DNA from: Solwaraspora sp. WMMA2065
Lineage (GTDB): Bacteria > Actinomycetota > Actinomycetes > Mycobacteriales > Micromonosporaceae
Direction of reading: 5' to 3'
Assembly (NCBI RefSeq): GCF_030345075.1
Contig: NZ_CP128361.1
Coordinates: forward strand, 3,162,001 to 3,226,000
DNA length: 64,000 nucleotides
Made by a program: the position numbers and the translations under genes. Shown one piece after another: positions 41,568 through 50,071 of the stretch; within the stretch, counting starts at the first letter, position 1, and every line of letters starts with the position of its first letter. The notes below the pieces were generated by a model that saw nothing but the letters and a program-made list of their open reading frames with translations, was not told the DNA's origin and ran no database searches.

Positions 41568-42398
41568 ATGGCGACGACCCGGCGGCAGGCACCGAATCAG
41601 TACGTACTCACGGTCGAGTCCACCGAGTGGCTGACGCCGCACCTGGTGCGGGTGGTTCTCGCCGGGCCGTCGCTGGCCGAATTCAGCTACGTCGGCCACA
41701 CCGACGCGTACGTGAAGCTGCTGTTCGTCGACCCCACGCTCGGGCTGGAGCCGCCCTACGACCTCGCCGCGCTGCGAACCACCCTGCCGGCCCGGCAACG
41801 GCCGGTGACCCGTACCTACACGGTCCGCTGGTTCGACCAGGCCACCCGGCGGCTGGCGATCGACTTCGTGACCCACGGCGACGCCGGGGTGGCGGCGGTG
41901 TGGGCGGCCAAGGCCACGCCCGGCGACCGGCTGGTGATGTCGGGTCCCGGCGGTGCGTACGCGCCCGACCCGGAGGTCGGCTGGCACGTGTTCGCCGGGG
42001 ACCTGTCCGCGTTGCCAGCGATCGCCGCGTCCCTGCAGGCACTGCCGGAGCACGCGCGCGGCGTCGCGCACCTCGAGATCACCGATCCGGCCGACATCAT
42101 CGACCTCGAACACCCCGCCCAGGTGACGGTGAACTGGCTGGTCAACGCCGACGACGGTGACACCGTGTTCCTCGCCCGCGCGATGGAGGACTGGCCCTGG
42201 CCGCCTGCCAAGGACTCTCCCGGCGCCGTGCAGGTCTTCGCGCACGGCGAGCGAGAGTCGATCAAGGCCGTCCGCAAGGTGCTCCAGGCACGAGGCGTCC
42301 CCCGCGAGGCGATCTCGATATCCGGCTACTGGGCCCGCGGCCGCACCGAGGACGTGTTCCAGGCTGAAAAGCGCGAGCCGGTCGGCCGGATCGACTGA
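41568..42398 (+). CDS. Siderophore-interacting protein (flavin-dependent ferric reductase)
   Basis: A 276-residue SIP-family protein: RTYTVRWFD (flavin-binding) near residues 84-92, then SGPGGAYAPD, GDLSALPAIAASLQALP and a C-terminal SISGYWARGRTEDVFQ, as in ViuB/YqjH-type ferric-siderophore reductases. It releases iron from siderophores in the cytosol. The ATG has GGAGGA 7 nt upstream. An iron box sits just upstream, so it is probably induced in low iron. No siderophore biosynthesis or uptake gene is adjacent. Confidence 0.93.
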   Translation: MATTRRQAPNQYVLTVESTEWLTPHLVRVVLAGPSLAEFSYVGHTDAYVKLLFVDPTLGLEPPYDLAALRTTLPARQRPVTRTYTVRWFDQATRRLAIDFVTHGDAGVAAVWAAKATPGDRLVMSGPGGAYAPDPEVGWHVFAGDLSALPAIAASLQALPEHARGVAHLEITDPADIIDLEHPAQVTVNWLVNADDGDTVFLARAMEDWPWPPAKDSPGAVQVFAHGERESIKAVRKVLQARGVPREAISISGYWARGRTEDVFQAEKREPVGRID

Positions 42399-42436
42399 CC
42401 GTCGTACCCGGACAGGGCCGTCGTACCCGGACAGGG

Positions 42437-43432
42437 TCAGCCCGGCCCGCCGTCGGGCTCCCGGGCCTCGCGTCTACGGCGTTCGGCGGCGCGGCGCTTG
42501 CCTTCGTGCATCGCGACCACCCGCGCGATCGGGATGCCGTGCCCCTGCTCGACCAGGCCGGGATCGAGGCGCTGCGGCAGCGGCATCAGCGTCGCCCACG
42601 GATCGCCGTCGCCGAGCAGGGACGGCACCGTACCGATGGTGTAGTCGGTCGGCACCGCCGCCTCCAGCGCCTCCCAGGTCAGTGGGAAAGAGACCGGCAG
42701 ACCCGGCCGCAGCCGTGGGCTGTACGGGGCGACCACGGTCGCGCCGCCGGCCCGGGTCGAGTCGAGGAAGACCTTGCCGTCCCGCTGCTCGACGATGAAA
42801 GCCGTCGTCGCCAGCGCCGGGTCCAGGCGTTCGGCTCGGGTCGCGATCGCCCGGGTCGCCGCGGCGACGTCGGCATGGTCGGCGTCACCCGCCAGCGGCA
42901 CGAACACGTGCGCACCCTTGGCGCCGCTGGTCTTCACCGCCCCGGCCATGCCGCACGAGGTCAGCACCTCGCGGACCAGCAGGGCCGCCTGCGCCGCCAA
43001 CCGGAACGCGCCGCCCGGCGGCGGGTCGAGGTCGAGGATCAGGTGCGTCGGGTACGCCCGTTCGCCGGCTGTCGTCAAAGTCGGATGGAACTCGACCGAC
43101 CGCTGATTGGCGAACCAGAGCAGAGTCCGCCGGTCGTTACACAGACCGTAGGTCAGCATCCGCCGGGAACGGTCCGCCCACACCTCGGCGGTGGCAATCC
43201 AGTCCGGTGCGTACCCGGGCAGGTTTTTCTGCATGAACGGTGGCTGGCCGGGTCGGACCCGGACCACCGACAGCGGCCGGTCGCGCAGCGCGGGGACGAT
43301 CTGGTCGTGCACCGCGTCGAGATAGTCGACGAGGTCGCGCTTTGTCGCACCGGCGCCGTCGAACAGCGGCTGATCGAGGTTGGTCAACGGCACCCCGGCC
43401 CGCTCCTCACCCGCCTTCGCACCTCGTGGCAT
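42437..43432 (-). CDS. LigD polymerase-domain protein (PrimPol, non-homologous end joining)
   Basis: A 331-residue stand-alone LigD-type polymerase domain: catalytic LILDLDPPPGGAF with the two Asp near residues 131-133, SGAKGAHVFVPLAG and KVFLDSTRAGGATVVAPYSPR. Actinobacteria often split LigD functions between genes. It fills and ligates-in ends with Ku and a ligase; neither is in view. The C-terminus has an Arg-rich tail. Two 20-bp direct copies of CGTCGTACCCGGACAGGG lie downstream, near 42400-42438. Confidence 0.9.
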   Translation of the reverse strand: MPRGAKAGEERAGVPLTNLDQPLFDGAGATKRDLVDYLDAVHDQIVPALRDRPLSVVRVRPGQPPFMQKNLPGYAPDWIATAEVWADRSRRMLTYGLCNDRRTLLWFANQRSVEFHPTLTTAGERAYPTHLILDLDPPPGGAFRLAAQAALLVREVLTSCGMAGAVKTSGAKGAHVFVPLAGDADHADVAAATRAIATRAERLDPALATTAFIVEQRDGKVFLDSTRAGGATVVAPYSPRLRPGLPVSFPLTWEALEAAVPTDYTIGTVPSLLGDGDPWATLMPLPQRLDPGLVEQGHGIPIARVVAMHEGKRRAAERRRREAREPDGGPG

Positions 43433-43574
43433 CCGCCCATCGTTCCACGCCGATCACCAGTCGGGAATATTGTGCGGGTACCGGCCGGCCCGGCCGGTGC
43501 GGTTGGCCGCCGCGCCAACCTCGCCCGCTGGGGCCGCTTCGCCCACCGGCTCCGACTCGCGTCCGCTGCGGGCG

Positions 43575-43934
43575 TCAACGCATCAGCTGCAGTACCAGGA
43601 CGACCACGCCGAGGGCGAAGAAGAGCGGGAAGTCGGGCGGCAGGATGCCGCCGAGGTTACGGTAGAAGCGCAGGATCAGCATCATGCCGAAGAAGGCCAC
43701 TGTGTAGCCGGCGGCGATGGCGCCGATCCCCGGCCGCCAGATGCCGATCACCAGGCCGGCGGCGGCCAGAGTGTCGAGGACCGCGATCAGCAGGGTCAAC
43801 GCCCGGCTGGGGCGGAACCCGAAGTGGTTCTGCAACGGCTGGATACCTGCCTCCATACCGATGTACATGGCGAGGCCGTGCAGGACGAACTCCATGATGA
43901 GCACGGCTGTGCAGATGATGACGATGATCCGCAC
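43575..43934 (-). CDS. DoxX-like small membrane protein
   Basis: A 119-residue protein with four hydrophobic segments and a DoxX-like pattern (LIMEFVLHGLAMYIGMEAG and LGGILPPDFPLFFALGVVVLVLQL). Function of such proteins is not certain; some act in thiol or quinone homeostasis. It lies 79 bp downstream of the TetR gene on the same strand, so the TetR protein may control it. Confidence 0.7.
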   Translation of the reverse strand: MRIIVIICTAVLIMEFVLHGLAMYIGMEAGIQPLQNHFGFRPSRALTLLIAVLDTLAAAGLVIGIWRPGIGAIAAGYTVAFFGMMLILRFYRNLGGILPPDFPLFFALGVVVLVLQLMR

Positions 43935-44013
43935 GGACAGTCTCCAGTTGTTCGGGCGTGGCGTACCGCGGTGTTCCGAGGGGTGTCGCGGTGCCTTGGC
44001 GTGGTGTGTCGGG

Positions 44014-44715
44014 TCAGGTCGGCAGTCCGGCCAACTCGGCCAGGCGGGTCAGGGCCTGGTCGAACAGGGCTGCCCGGTCGTCGATGATGTTGTTGAAATG
44101 GCCGAACAGCTCCAGGTTGAGCATCCCGAACAGCCCGCTCCACGCGGCCAGCGCGGCGATGACGGACTCGTCGGGCACGGCTGGGAGCACGGCCGACCGC
44201 ACTCGCTCGAGGTCACCGCCGAGCGACTCGGGCGTGGCCTGAGCGGTCGGCGGGGTACGCAGCACTCCGGCTCGGTGCGCGTCGCTGATGATCCGGCCGA
44301 GCACGACCTTGTCCCGCATCGCCGCCTGCAGAGTGGTCTCCGGGGCGTGGTAGCCGCGTACCGGTGATCCGTAGAGAAGTGCGTACTCGTGCGGGTGCTC
44401 GATCGCCCAGCTACGCAGCGCCTGCCCGACCGACCGCCACCGGCCCGCGAAGTCGTCGGCCGCCGCCTCCTCGTCGGCCTGCTCGACGGCGGTGCCGACG
44501 GAGTTGTAGCCGTCGGTGACCAGCGCGGTCAGCAGGTCGTCACGGCTCGGGAAGTAGCGGTAGACCGCTGAGGAGACCATGCCGAGATCCCGGGCGATCG
44601 CCCGCAGGGAGAGGTTTTCGGCACCCCGGTCGGCGAGCTGCGCCTTGGCGATCTCGACGATCTCGTCGGTCAGTTCCTTGCGGACGCGTTCCCGCAGCGC
44701 GCGTGCGGAAGCCAA
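44014..44715 (-). CDS. TetR-family regulator with WHG-type ligand domain
   Basis: A 233-residue TetR protein: helix-turn-helix LSLRAIARDLGMVSSAVYRYFPSRDDLLTAL at about residues 35-65, then the C-terminal domain with HEYALLYGSPVRGYHAPE. The TTG at 44715 is preferred because GGAGG lies 7 nt upstream. An upstream GTG (44781) would add a Val-Pro repeat encoded by a hexanucleotide run, which is unlikely in the protein. The likely target is the downstream DoxX-like gene or itself. Confidence 0.85.
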   Translation of the reverse strand: MASARALRERVRKELTDEIVEIAKAQLADRGAENLSLRAIARDLGMVSSAVYRYFPSRDDLLTALVTDGYNSVGTAVEQADEEAAADDFAGRWRSVGQALRSWAIEHPHEYALLYGSPVRGYHAPETTLQAAMRDKVVLGRIISDAHRAGVLRTPPTAQATPESLGGDLERVRSAVLPAVPDESVIAALAAWSGLFGMLNLELFGHFNNIIDDRAALFDQALTRLAELAGLPT

Positions 44716-44743
44716 GGCCTCTCCTCCTTCGAGCGGTCCCGTC

Positions 44744-44780
44744 GGCACCGGCACCGGCACCGGCACCGGCACCGGCACCA
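44744..44780. repeat. Hexanucleotide repeat (CACCGG), about six units
   Basis: A run of CACCGG units, near perfect, upstream of the TetR start. If translated it would give Val-Pro repeats. Such runs can change length by slippage and so could vary expression. Confidence 0.75.
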
Positions 44781-44981
44781 CCGCACCGATCGTGCAGGTC
44801 AGTACCGCCGAAGCTTACCCGACCGGGTACCACGAATTAGAGCATCGGTCGTACTCATGAGCAATAGTCTTTACGGAGAGCACCGCTCTTGTCAGCCTCA
44901 TATCGAACCTCACCACCCTCGCAGGTCGGCATCAACCGCCGTTCCTGCCAGCTCTGCGGCACAGCCATCCCCGAATCCATC

Positions 44982-45565
44982 TCAGGTCGAGAGGAAGCCG
45001 TAGCCGGAGACCGCCGCCCGCACCTCGGCCAGCGCATCCCGCGCCACCTCGGCCATCTCGGTCACCGCCCGGTCCGGCGCCGAGTCCACCATCCGGGCGG
45101 CGAGATCGGCCTTGAGGGTCACCGCGGACAGCCGTTGGCCGAGGATGTCATGCAGGTCGCGGGCGATCCGGAGCCGTTCTCTGGCCACCGCCAACTGGGT
45201 CAGTTTCGGCCCGCGCCTGCAACAACTGCATCGAGGTGTCGATCTGGTTGTAGATCGCCACCTGCACGCCGCTGGTGATGGCGATCAGCAGATCAGGATC
45301 ACGACCGAGTCGGCGCTGACCCGCAGCAGGCCCACCGCGATGGCCACGAAGACCACGGTGTGGCCGACCACCAGCGCAACGGGCAGTTGATCAGCAGCAT
45401 CACCAGGCTGAAGAAGGCCAGCCCGGACAGCCAGTCGTAGCGCAGCTGGGGCACCATCGCCAGGCCACAGATCAGGGTCAGGGCGACCGTCACCGGCGCA
45501 CGGTTGGCGTGCAGTTGCGGAGTGTTGCGTGGCGGCCCGGGTCGGTCGTTGCGGCCGCCCGACGA
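44982..45565 (-). pseudogene. Decayed DesK-type sensor histidine kinase
   Basis: Read leftward, an upstream part gives hydrophobic segments (VALTLICGLAMVPQLRYDWLSG and LAFFSLVMLLI). After at least one frameshift the last part reads RERLRIARDLHDILGQRLSAVTLKADLAARMV, the HisKA_3 dimerisation helix with the phospho-acceptor His. The ATPase domain is missing and the gene stops at 44982. No response regulator is nearby. Confidence 0.75.
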
Positions 45566-45616
45566 TGGTCAGCCGGACGGTGATCCGACCACCGACGTCG
45601 GTCGGACCGACGCTGG

Positions 45617-46791
45617 TCAGACGCGGACCCGGCGGTGCCACTCCACGTCGTACGCCAGCAGCCAGGAAGACGCCCCACCCCAGAAGTACCGGCGGTAGAG
45701 CGGCGCGAGAGCGACGTCGAGCCAGCCGCGGCCGGGCAGGCTACGGAACCGGCCGTACCGCGTGCCGGCGCGCAGCGCCCGCTCCGTCCGGGACCTGCGC
45801 ATCGACTCGTACGTGGCCAGCGCCATCGGCACGTCGTCGACGTCACGCAGACAGCGGCCGAGCACCACGGCGTCCTCCAGGGCGAGCCCGGCGCCGAGCC
45901 CGTACCCGACGGGGTGGGCGGCGTCGCCGAGCACCACCATCCGGCCCCGTCGCCAGTGCGCCAACCGCTGCGGCAGATAGAGCGGCACGGGGCGGCCCAG
46001 CGTGGTGCACTGAGCGATCAGCGTGGCGCACGGGGTGTCGCCCTGGCCGTACTGCGCGGACAGCCGGCTCCGCCAGCCCTGCTCGCTGATGCCAGCCAAC
46101 TCCGCCGGGTCGAGGTCGCCGGTCGGCACGAGCGCGTTCCACCAGACGGTGCCGTCCGGCTTGGCGGTGTACTGGAAGCAGCCCTGCCGGCTGACCACCA
46201 GATGCAACGTCCCGGCCACGATGCCCGGCAGCCGGGTCACCCCGTCGATTGCGCAGTGTCCGCCGTACTCGGGCGGTGGCGCCGCGTTGCTGATCACCCG
46301 GCGCACCCGCGAATGCGTCCCGTCGGCACCGACGAGAACGTCGCACTCCACCCGGGCCCCGTCGATGAACTGCGCGGTCACCCCACCGGTGCTGCTGGTG
46401 GCCCCGGCCAGTCAGCGGCCGGTGTGGACCTCCGCGCCGGCCCGGATCGCTTCGTCGCGCAGTACGGACACCAGGTCGCCACGCATGATCGACACGTTCA
46501 TCGGCCGGTTGGCCAGGCGTCCGGCCCGGGACAGTCAACCCAGCAGCCGGCCTTCGCCGCTCCACAGACACAGCCGGTTCACCACGATCCCGCGTGCCTG
46601 TATCTGCTCCAGACAGCCGACCGAGTGCAGCGGCCCCGAGCGCGTTGGCGGTCAGGTTGAGAAAGCCCCCGGTCGTCCCGGCGGGATCGAGGTACGCCTC
46701 GTAGACGGAGGTTCCGACGCCGGAACGGGCAAATGCGACCGCAGTCAGCGAGCCGGCAAGACCGGCACCGACGATCGTGGCACGAAGTGTC
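45617..46791 (-). pseudogene. Decayed FAD-dependent monooxygenase
   Basis: A PheA/TfdB-type (PHBH-fold) flavin monooxygenase in pieces. The N-terminus (start ATG 46791) has the FAD motif IVGAGLAGSLTAVAFARSG. A frameshift follows near 46640, then in-frame TGA stops after GEGRLLG and after EVHTGR. The C-terminal 254 residues are continuous and include VGADGTHSRVRR and VLGDAAHPVGYGLGAGLALED, the second FAD and GD motifs. The two stops and the frameshift make a functional product unlikely. Runs alongside the decayed kinase. Confidence 0.85.
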
Positions 46792-47037
46792 ATGAATTCA
46801 CGCACCCAGAAGTCTGCCGCCAGGTACTGCAGCGCCCCTTGAGATGTGGCCGGCGACCGAGCCGGCCGCCACCATCGTCGCATCCGGCCCGGGGTACGCG
46901 TCCGACCCGATCTGGCGGTCCAGGGGTGTTCCTTGAAGTCGATCGGCCCGTCCGGCGCAGGGGGACGACGACCCGAGGATTGGCCAGGGTGGCGGTTGGG
47001 CAGGATCCTCGTACCGCACCGATCGGAGGTCGCCACG

Positions 47038-48099
47038 ATGTCGACAGCGGGTACCACAGGGATCCAACCGGGCCAGGACGGGCCGGTGACTGAACGCCGG
47101 AGCCCGGGCGATCCGGACCGGCCGCCGGTGGGGCCGGACGAGGGGCCGGACCACCCGGCCCGGCTGTCTGCCTCGTCGCTGTGGGCAGCCGCTCGGCGTA
47201 CGATCCGCGAGTTCACCGCCGACGCAGTGCCCGACCTGGCCGCCGGGCTCACCTACTACGGCGTACTGTCGATCTTTCCTGGCTTGTTGGTGCTGGTGGC
47301 GGTGCTCGGGCTGCTCGGCGGCGGCGCCACCGACGACGTCCAGGGCGTGATCGGCGGTCTCGCGCCCGGCGAGATCGGCGGCTTCCTCGACCAGTCGATT
47401 GCCCAGGTCCGGGAGAATTCCGACACGGCTGGCCTGGTGGCCGTCGTCGGTCTGCTCGCCGCGTTCTGGTCGGCGTCCAGCTACATCGGGGCCTTCATGC
47501 GGGCCGCCAACGCCATCTACGACGTGCCGGAGGGTCGCCCGATCTGGAAGACGTTGCCGATCCGGCTGGGCGTCACCGCCGTCATCGGGCTGATGCTGAT
47601 TGCCAGCGCCCTGATCGTCGTCTTCACCGGGGAACTGGCCGCCCGGACCGGGGAACTGCTGGGTGTCGGACGGGAGGCGGTCGCCGCCTGGGACGTCGCC
47701 AAGTGGCCGGTGCTGGTGGTCCTGGTCAGTCTGATGTTCTCGATCCTGTACTGGGCCACGCCGAACGCCCGGCAGGGCGGGTTCCGGTGGGTGAGTCCGG
47801 GCAGCGTCCTGGCGGTGCTGCTCTGGCTGCTGGTCTCCGCCGGATTCGCGTTCTACGTCGCCAACTTCGGGTCGTACAACGAGACCTACGGCGCCATCGC
47901 CAGCGTGATCGTCTTCCTCGTCTGGTTGTGGCTGACCAACATCGCGATCCTGCTCGGCGGCGAGTTGGACGCCGAACTGGAGCGTGGCCGGGCGATCGCG
48001 GCCGGCCATCCGGACGACCGCGAGCCGTATCTCGAACTGCGGGACACCCGCAAACTGCCCGCCAACCGTCGACCGACAACCGCCGAGACTGACGGCTGA
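47038..48099 (+). CDS. YihY/virulence-factor BrkB family membrane protein
   Basis: A 353-residue protein with six membrane segments and the family pattern: PDLAAGLTYYGVLSIFPGLL near residue 70, AFWSASSYIGAFMRAANAIYDV and a C-terminal LWLTNIAILLGGELDAELER. YihY proteins are of unclear function (once annotated ribonuclease BN). ATG 47038 has GGAGGT 8 nt upstream. A run of the 7-mer TGACGGC follows the stop region. Confidence 0.88.
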   Translation: MSTAGTTGIQPGQDGPVTERRSPGDPDRPPVGPDEGPDHPARLSASSLWAAARRTIREFTADAVPDLAAGLTYYGVLSIFPGLLVLVAVLGLLGGGATDDVQGVIGGLAPGEIGGFLDQSIAQVRENSDTAGLVAVVGLLAAFWSASSYIGAFMRAANAIYDVPEGRPIWKTLPIRLGVTAVIGLMLIASALIVVFTGELAARTGELLGVGREAVAAWDVAKWPVLVVLVSLMFSILYWATPNARQGGFRWVSPGSVLAVLLWLLVSAGFAFYVANFGSYNETYGAIASVIVFLVWLWLTNIAILLGGELDAELERGRAIAAGHPDDREPYLELRDTRKLPANRRPTTAETDG

Positions 48100-48124
48100 C
48101 GGCTGACGGCTGACGGCTGACGGC
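48090..48124. repeat. Five tandem copies of TGACGGC at the end of the YihY gene
   Basis: The 7-bp unit TGACGGC repeats five times, overlapping the last codons and stop of the YihY-type gene. Unit length 7 is not a multiple of 3, so gain or loss of a unit would change the C-terminus of the protein. Confidence 0.85.
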
Positions 48125-48134
48125 GGACGGAAAA

Positions 48135-48869
48135 TCAGGCCGCCGGCAGGTCCTCCCGAGAGGCCGCAGAGCGGACGTACGTCTCGACGTCGGGTTTGGT
48201 GACTCCCAGATCGGCCAGCGGGCCGGCCCCGGCGGCGTACTCCAGCAGGGCGAGCAGGATGTGGGCCGTCCCGACCATCCGGTCGTCGAACCGTAGCGCC
48301 TCGCGGAAAGTCAGCTCCAGCACCTTGCGCACCTGGGCGTCGAAAGGGACGAGCTCCGGCACGTGGTCGACCGCCGGCGGCAGGGCCGTCGCCGCCACCT
48401 GACGAATCCGGTCCAGGTCGCCCACCCGATCCGCCAGAACCCGGGCGGCGAGGCTGTCCAGGTCGGCCAGCAGGGCCAGGACGAGGTGCCCGGTGGTGAT
48501 CTCGTCGTTGCCGGCCCGGCGGGCCTCGTGCTGGGCGGCGACCACCGCGTTGCGGGCCTGCGGAGTGAACCGGCTGAACCCCTGCTGCGGGTCGAGGTCG
48601 TTGGGTTCCTCCGGGGTCTTCGGTACGAACCGCTTCTGCGCGGCCTGTTTGCTGACCCCGATGCTGCGCCCGATCTCGGTCCACGACGCGCCGGACCGGC
48701 GGGCCTGATCGACGAAGTGACCGATCAGGTGATCGGCGAGTTCGCCGAGGTGGTCGCCGACGACGACGGCGTTGCTGAGCTGGGCGAGTCGGTCGTCACT
48801 GGCTTGTTTGATCCCGGCGATCAGGTCGTCGAGGCGGACCGGATTGCCGAGCGGCAGATATTCGGACAT
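48135..48869 (-). CDS. HTH regulator with Clp N-terminal (ClpN) domains
   Basis: A 244-residue protein: a helix-turn-helix at about residues 60-80 (SWTEIGRSIGVSKQAAQKRF) followed by two Clp N-domain repeats (FTPQARNAVVAAQHEARRAG... and FDAQVRKVLELTFREALRF). No AAA ATPase. The HTH probably binds the two palindromes immediately upstream of its own ATG, giving autoregulation; the ClpN part may sense unfolded protein or ligand. It is the first gene transcribed leftward after the palindromes, and the roadblock gene lies upstream of them. Confidence 0.85.
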   Translation of the reverse strand: MSEYLPLGNPVRLDDLIAGIKQASDDRLAQLSNAVVVGDHLGELADHLIGHFVDQARRSGASWTEIGRSIGVSKQAAQKRFVPKTPEEPNDLDPQQGFSRFTPQARNAVVAAQHEARRAGNDEITTGHLVLALLADLDSLAARVLADRVGDLDRIRQVAATALPPAVDHVPELVPFDAQVRKVLELTFREALRFDDRMVGTAHILLALLEYAAGAGPLADLGVTKPDVETYVRSAASREDLPAA

Positions 48870-48890
48870 GCGTCAACCTTAAGTTGACGC
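48870..48890. promoter_or_regulatory. Palindromic operator 1 of the HTH-ClpN gene
   Basis: GCGTCAAC-CTTAA-GTTGACGC, 8-bp perfect arms, directly abutting the start codon at 48869. A bound regulator would block initiation. Confidence 0.75.
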
Positions 48891-48897
48891 GTGTCCG

Positions 48898-48918
48898 ACG
48901 TCAACCCAAGGTTGACGT
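48898..48918. promoter_or_regulatory. Palindromic operator 2 of the HTH-ClpN gene
   Basis: ACGTCAACC-CAA-GGTTGACGT, 9-bp perfect arms. It shares the core CGTCAAC/GTTGACG with operator 1, 7 bp away, so the same dimer probably binds both. Confidence 0.75.
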
Positions 48919-48922
48919 TTTC

Positions 48923-49342
48923 TCAGAGCCGTACCTGATTTGCCAGGTGCTCGTCGAGCATGGTGGTCAACCGGCCGGCCACCCCGCGCGCCTCGATGTG
49001 CAGCCGGGCGACGTTCAGCCCGTCGGCGCCGAGCACCGCGAGTAGCGCACTGTCGTTGATCGCGTACACCGAGAAGTAGCCCTTGTGACTGCGGACGGTG
49101 GACTCCCGGAACGGGCCCTGCCGCAGAGCGAGGCCGGTCTGCCGACCGAGCCCGAAGGTCGCCGCCGCGAGCGCCGCCAGGTCGTGCGGCTCTGTCCCGT
49201 CGGTCAGATCGTGCAGCAGCAACAGCCCGTCGACACCGGCGATCACCGAGCCGATCACGCCGGTGACGCCGTGTTTCAGTGAGGCAAGTTCAGCGGACGC
49301 CGGATCCGGAGGTGACGGAACGCTGCCGTTGGTCCCAGACAT
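48923..49342 (-). CDS. Roadblock/LC7-domain protein
   Basis: A 139-residue roadblock protein, HGVTGVIGSVIAGVDGLLLLHDL near residues 24-46 and an actinobacterial-type C-terminal part (LNVARLHIEARGVAGRLTTML). Such proteins bind small Ras-like GTPases or regulate sensor kinases in CvnABCD-type systems. ATG 49342 has GGAGA 7 nt upstream. The 49472 gene encodes another of the same class. Confidence 0.8.
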   Translation of the reverse strand: MSGTNGSVPSPPDPASAELASLKHGVTGVIGSVIAGVDGLLLLHDLTDGTEPHDLAALAAATFGLGRQTGLALRQGPFRESTVRSHKGYFSVYAINDSALLAVLGADGLNVARLHIEARGVAGRLTTMLDEHLANQVRL

Positions 49343-49471
49343 GACTGATCTCCGTTCGACGGTACGGGGCGGGGTCGTCATTCCACCCGGGCAGCGCACT
49401 CGCCGGGAAGGGCCGCCGAGCGCACCCGGCCGCCCGCCCCGGCGAGCAGACGAAAACTCCTACCGGCCCGG

Positions 49472-49843
49472 TCAGAGCTCGATCGAGGCTTCGAGCTGGC
49501 GCAGCTGGTGCCGGGCGAGGGCCAGGTTCGACCGGGACCGGCTCAGCGCCAGGTAGAAGAACAGGCCCTGACCGGACCGGGAGGAGACCGGACGGATCAG
49601 GTGGTACTGGGTGTCCAGCGTGATGAGAATGTCCTCGATGCCGTCAGCGATCTTCAGCATCTCCAGGGTACGCATCTTGGCTCGGACCACGTCCGTGTTG
49701 CCTGCCGCAGCCACCGCGAGATCCATCTCGGCCGAGCCACCGGCGGTGCCGAGTGTCATTCCGCTGGAATAGTCGACCAGCGCGGCACCGATGGCACCCT
49801 CGATGCTCATCGCGTCCTTGAGTGCCGTGTCGAGTGAAGCCAT
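49472..49843 (-). CDS. Roadblock/LC7-domain protein
   Basis: A 123-residue protein: DAMSIEGAIGAALVDYSSGMTLG, TDVVRAKMRTLEMLKIADGIEDILITL and HLIRPVSSRSGQGLFFYLALSRSRSNLALARHQL. This is a second roadblock-type fold without GTPase motifs. ATG 49843 has GGAGG 7 nt upstream. It precedes the other roadblock gene by 129 bp; no GTPase, CvnA kinase or CvnC gene is adjacent. Confidence 0.8.
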   Translation of the reverse strand: MASLDTALKDAMSIEGAIGAALVDYSSGMTLGTAGGSAEMDLAVAAAGNTDVVRAKMRTLEMLKIADGIEDILITLDTQYHLIRPVSSRSGQGLFFYLALSRSRSNLALARHQLRQLEASIEL

Positions 49844-50071
49844 GCCCTGCCTCCGGGGTGATTTCAGGTGGGTCAACGCCCACCGGAGAGTTGCACGACG
49901 ATGAGCCATGGTGCACGTCGCCGGGCGATAACTGGCTGAGCAGACTACCAATCCCGCGTCCGACGTCCACCGAAGCCACCGGCATGACCGATACCGCACA
50001 GGAGGCTGCCGCTGTCAACCCGACTACGTCCGGACCAGGTGCGGTGCCCGTCGGATGGGTACGGTGCAGAC

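Noticed and set aside
46798-48684. 628-codon minus frame across the YihY-type gene
   Set aside because: Antisense of a clear gene and runs into the HTH-ClpN gene; low-complexity product.
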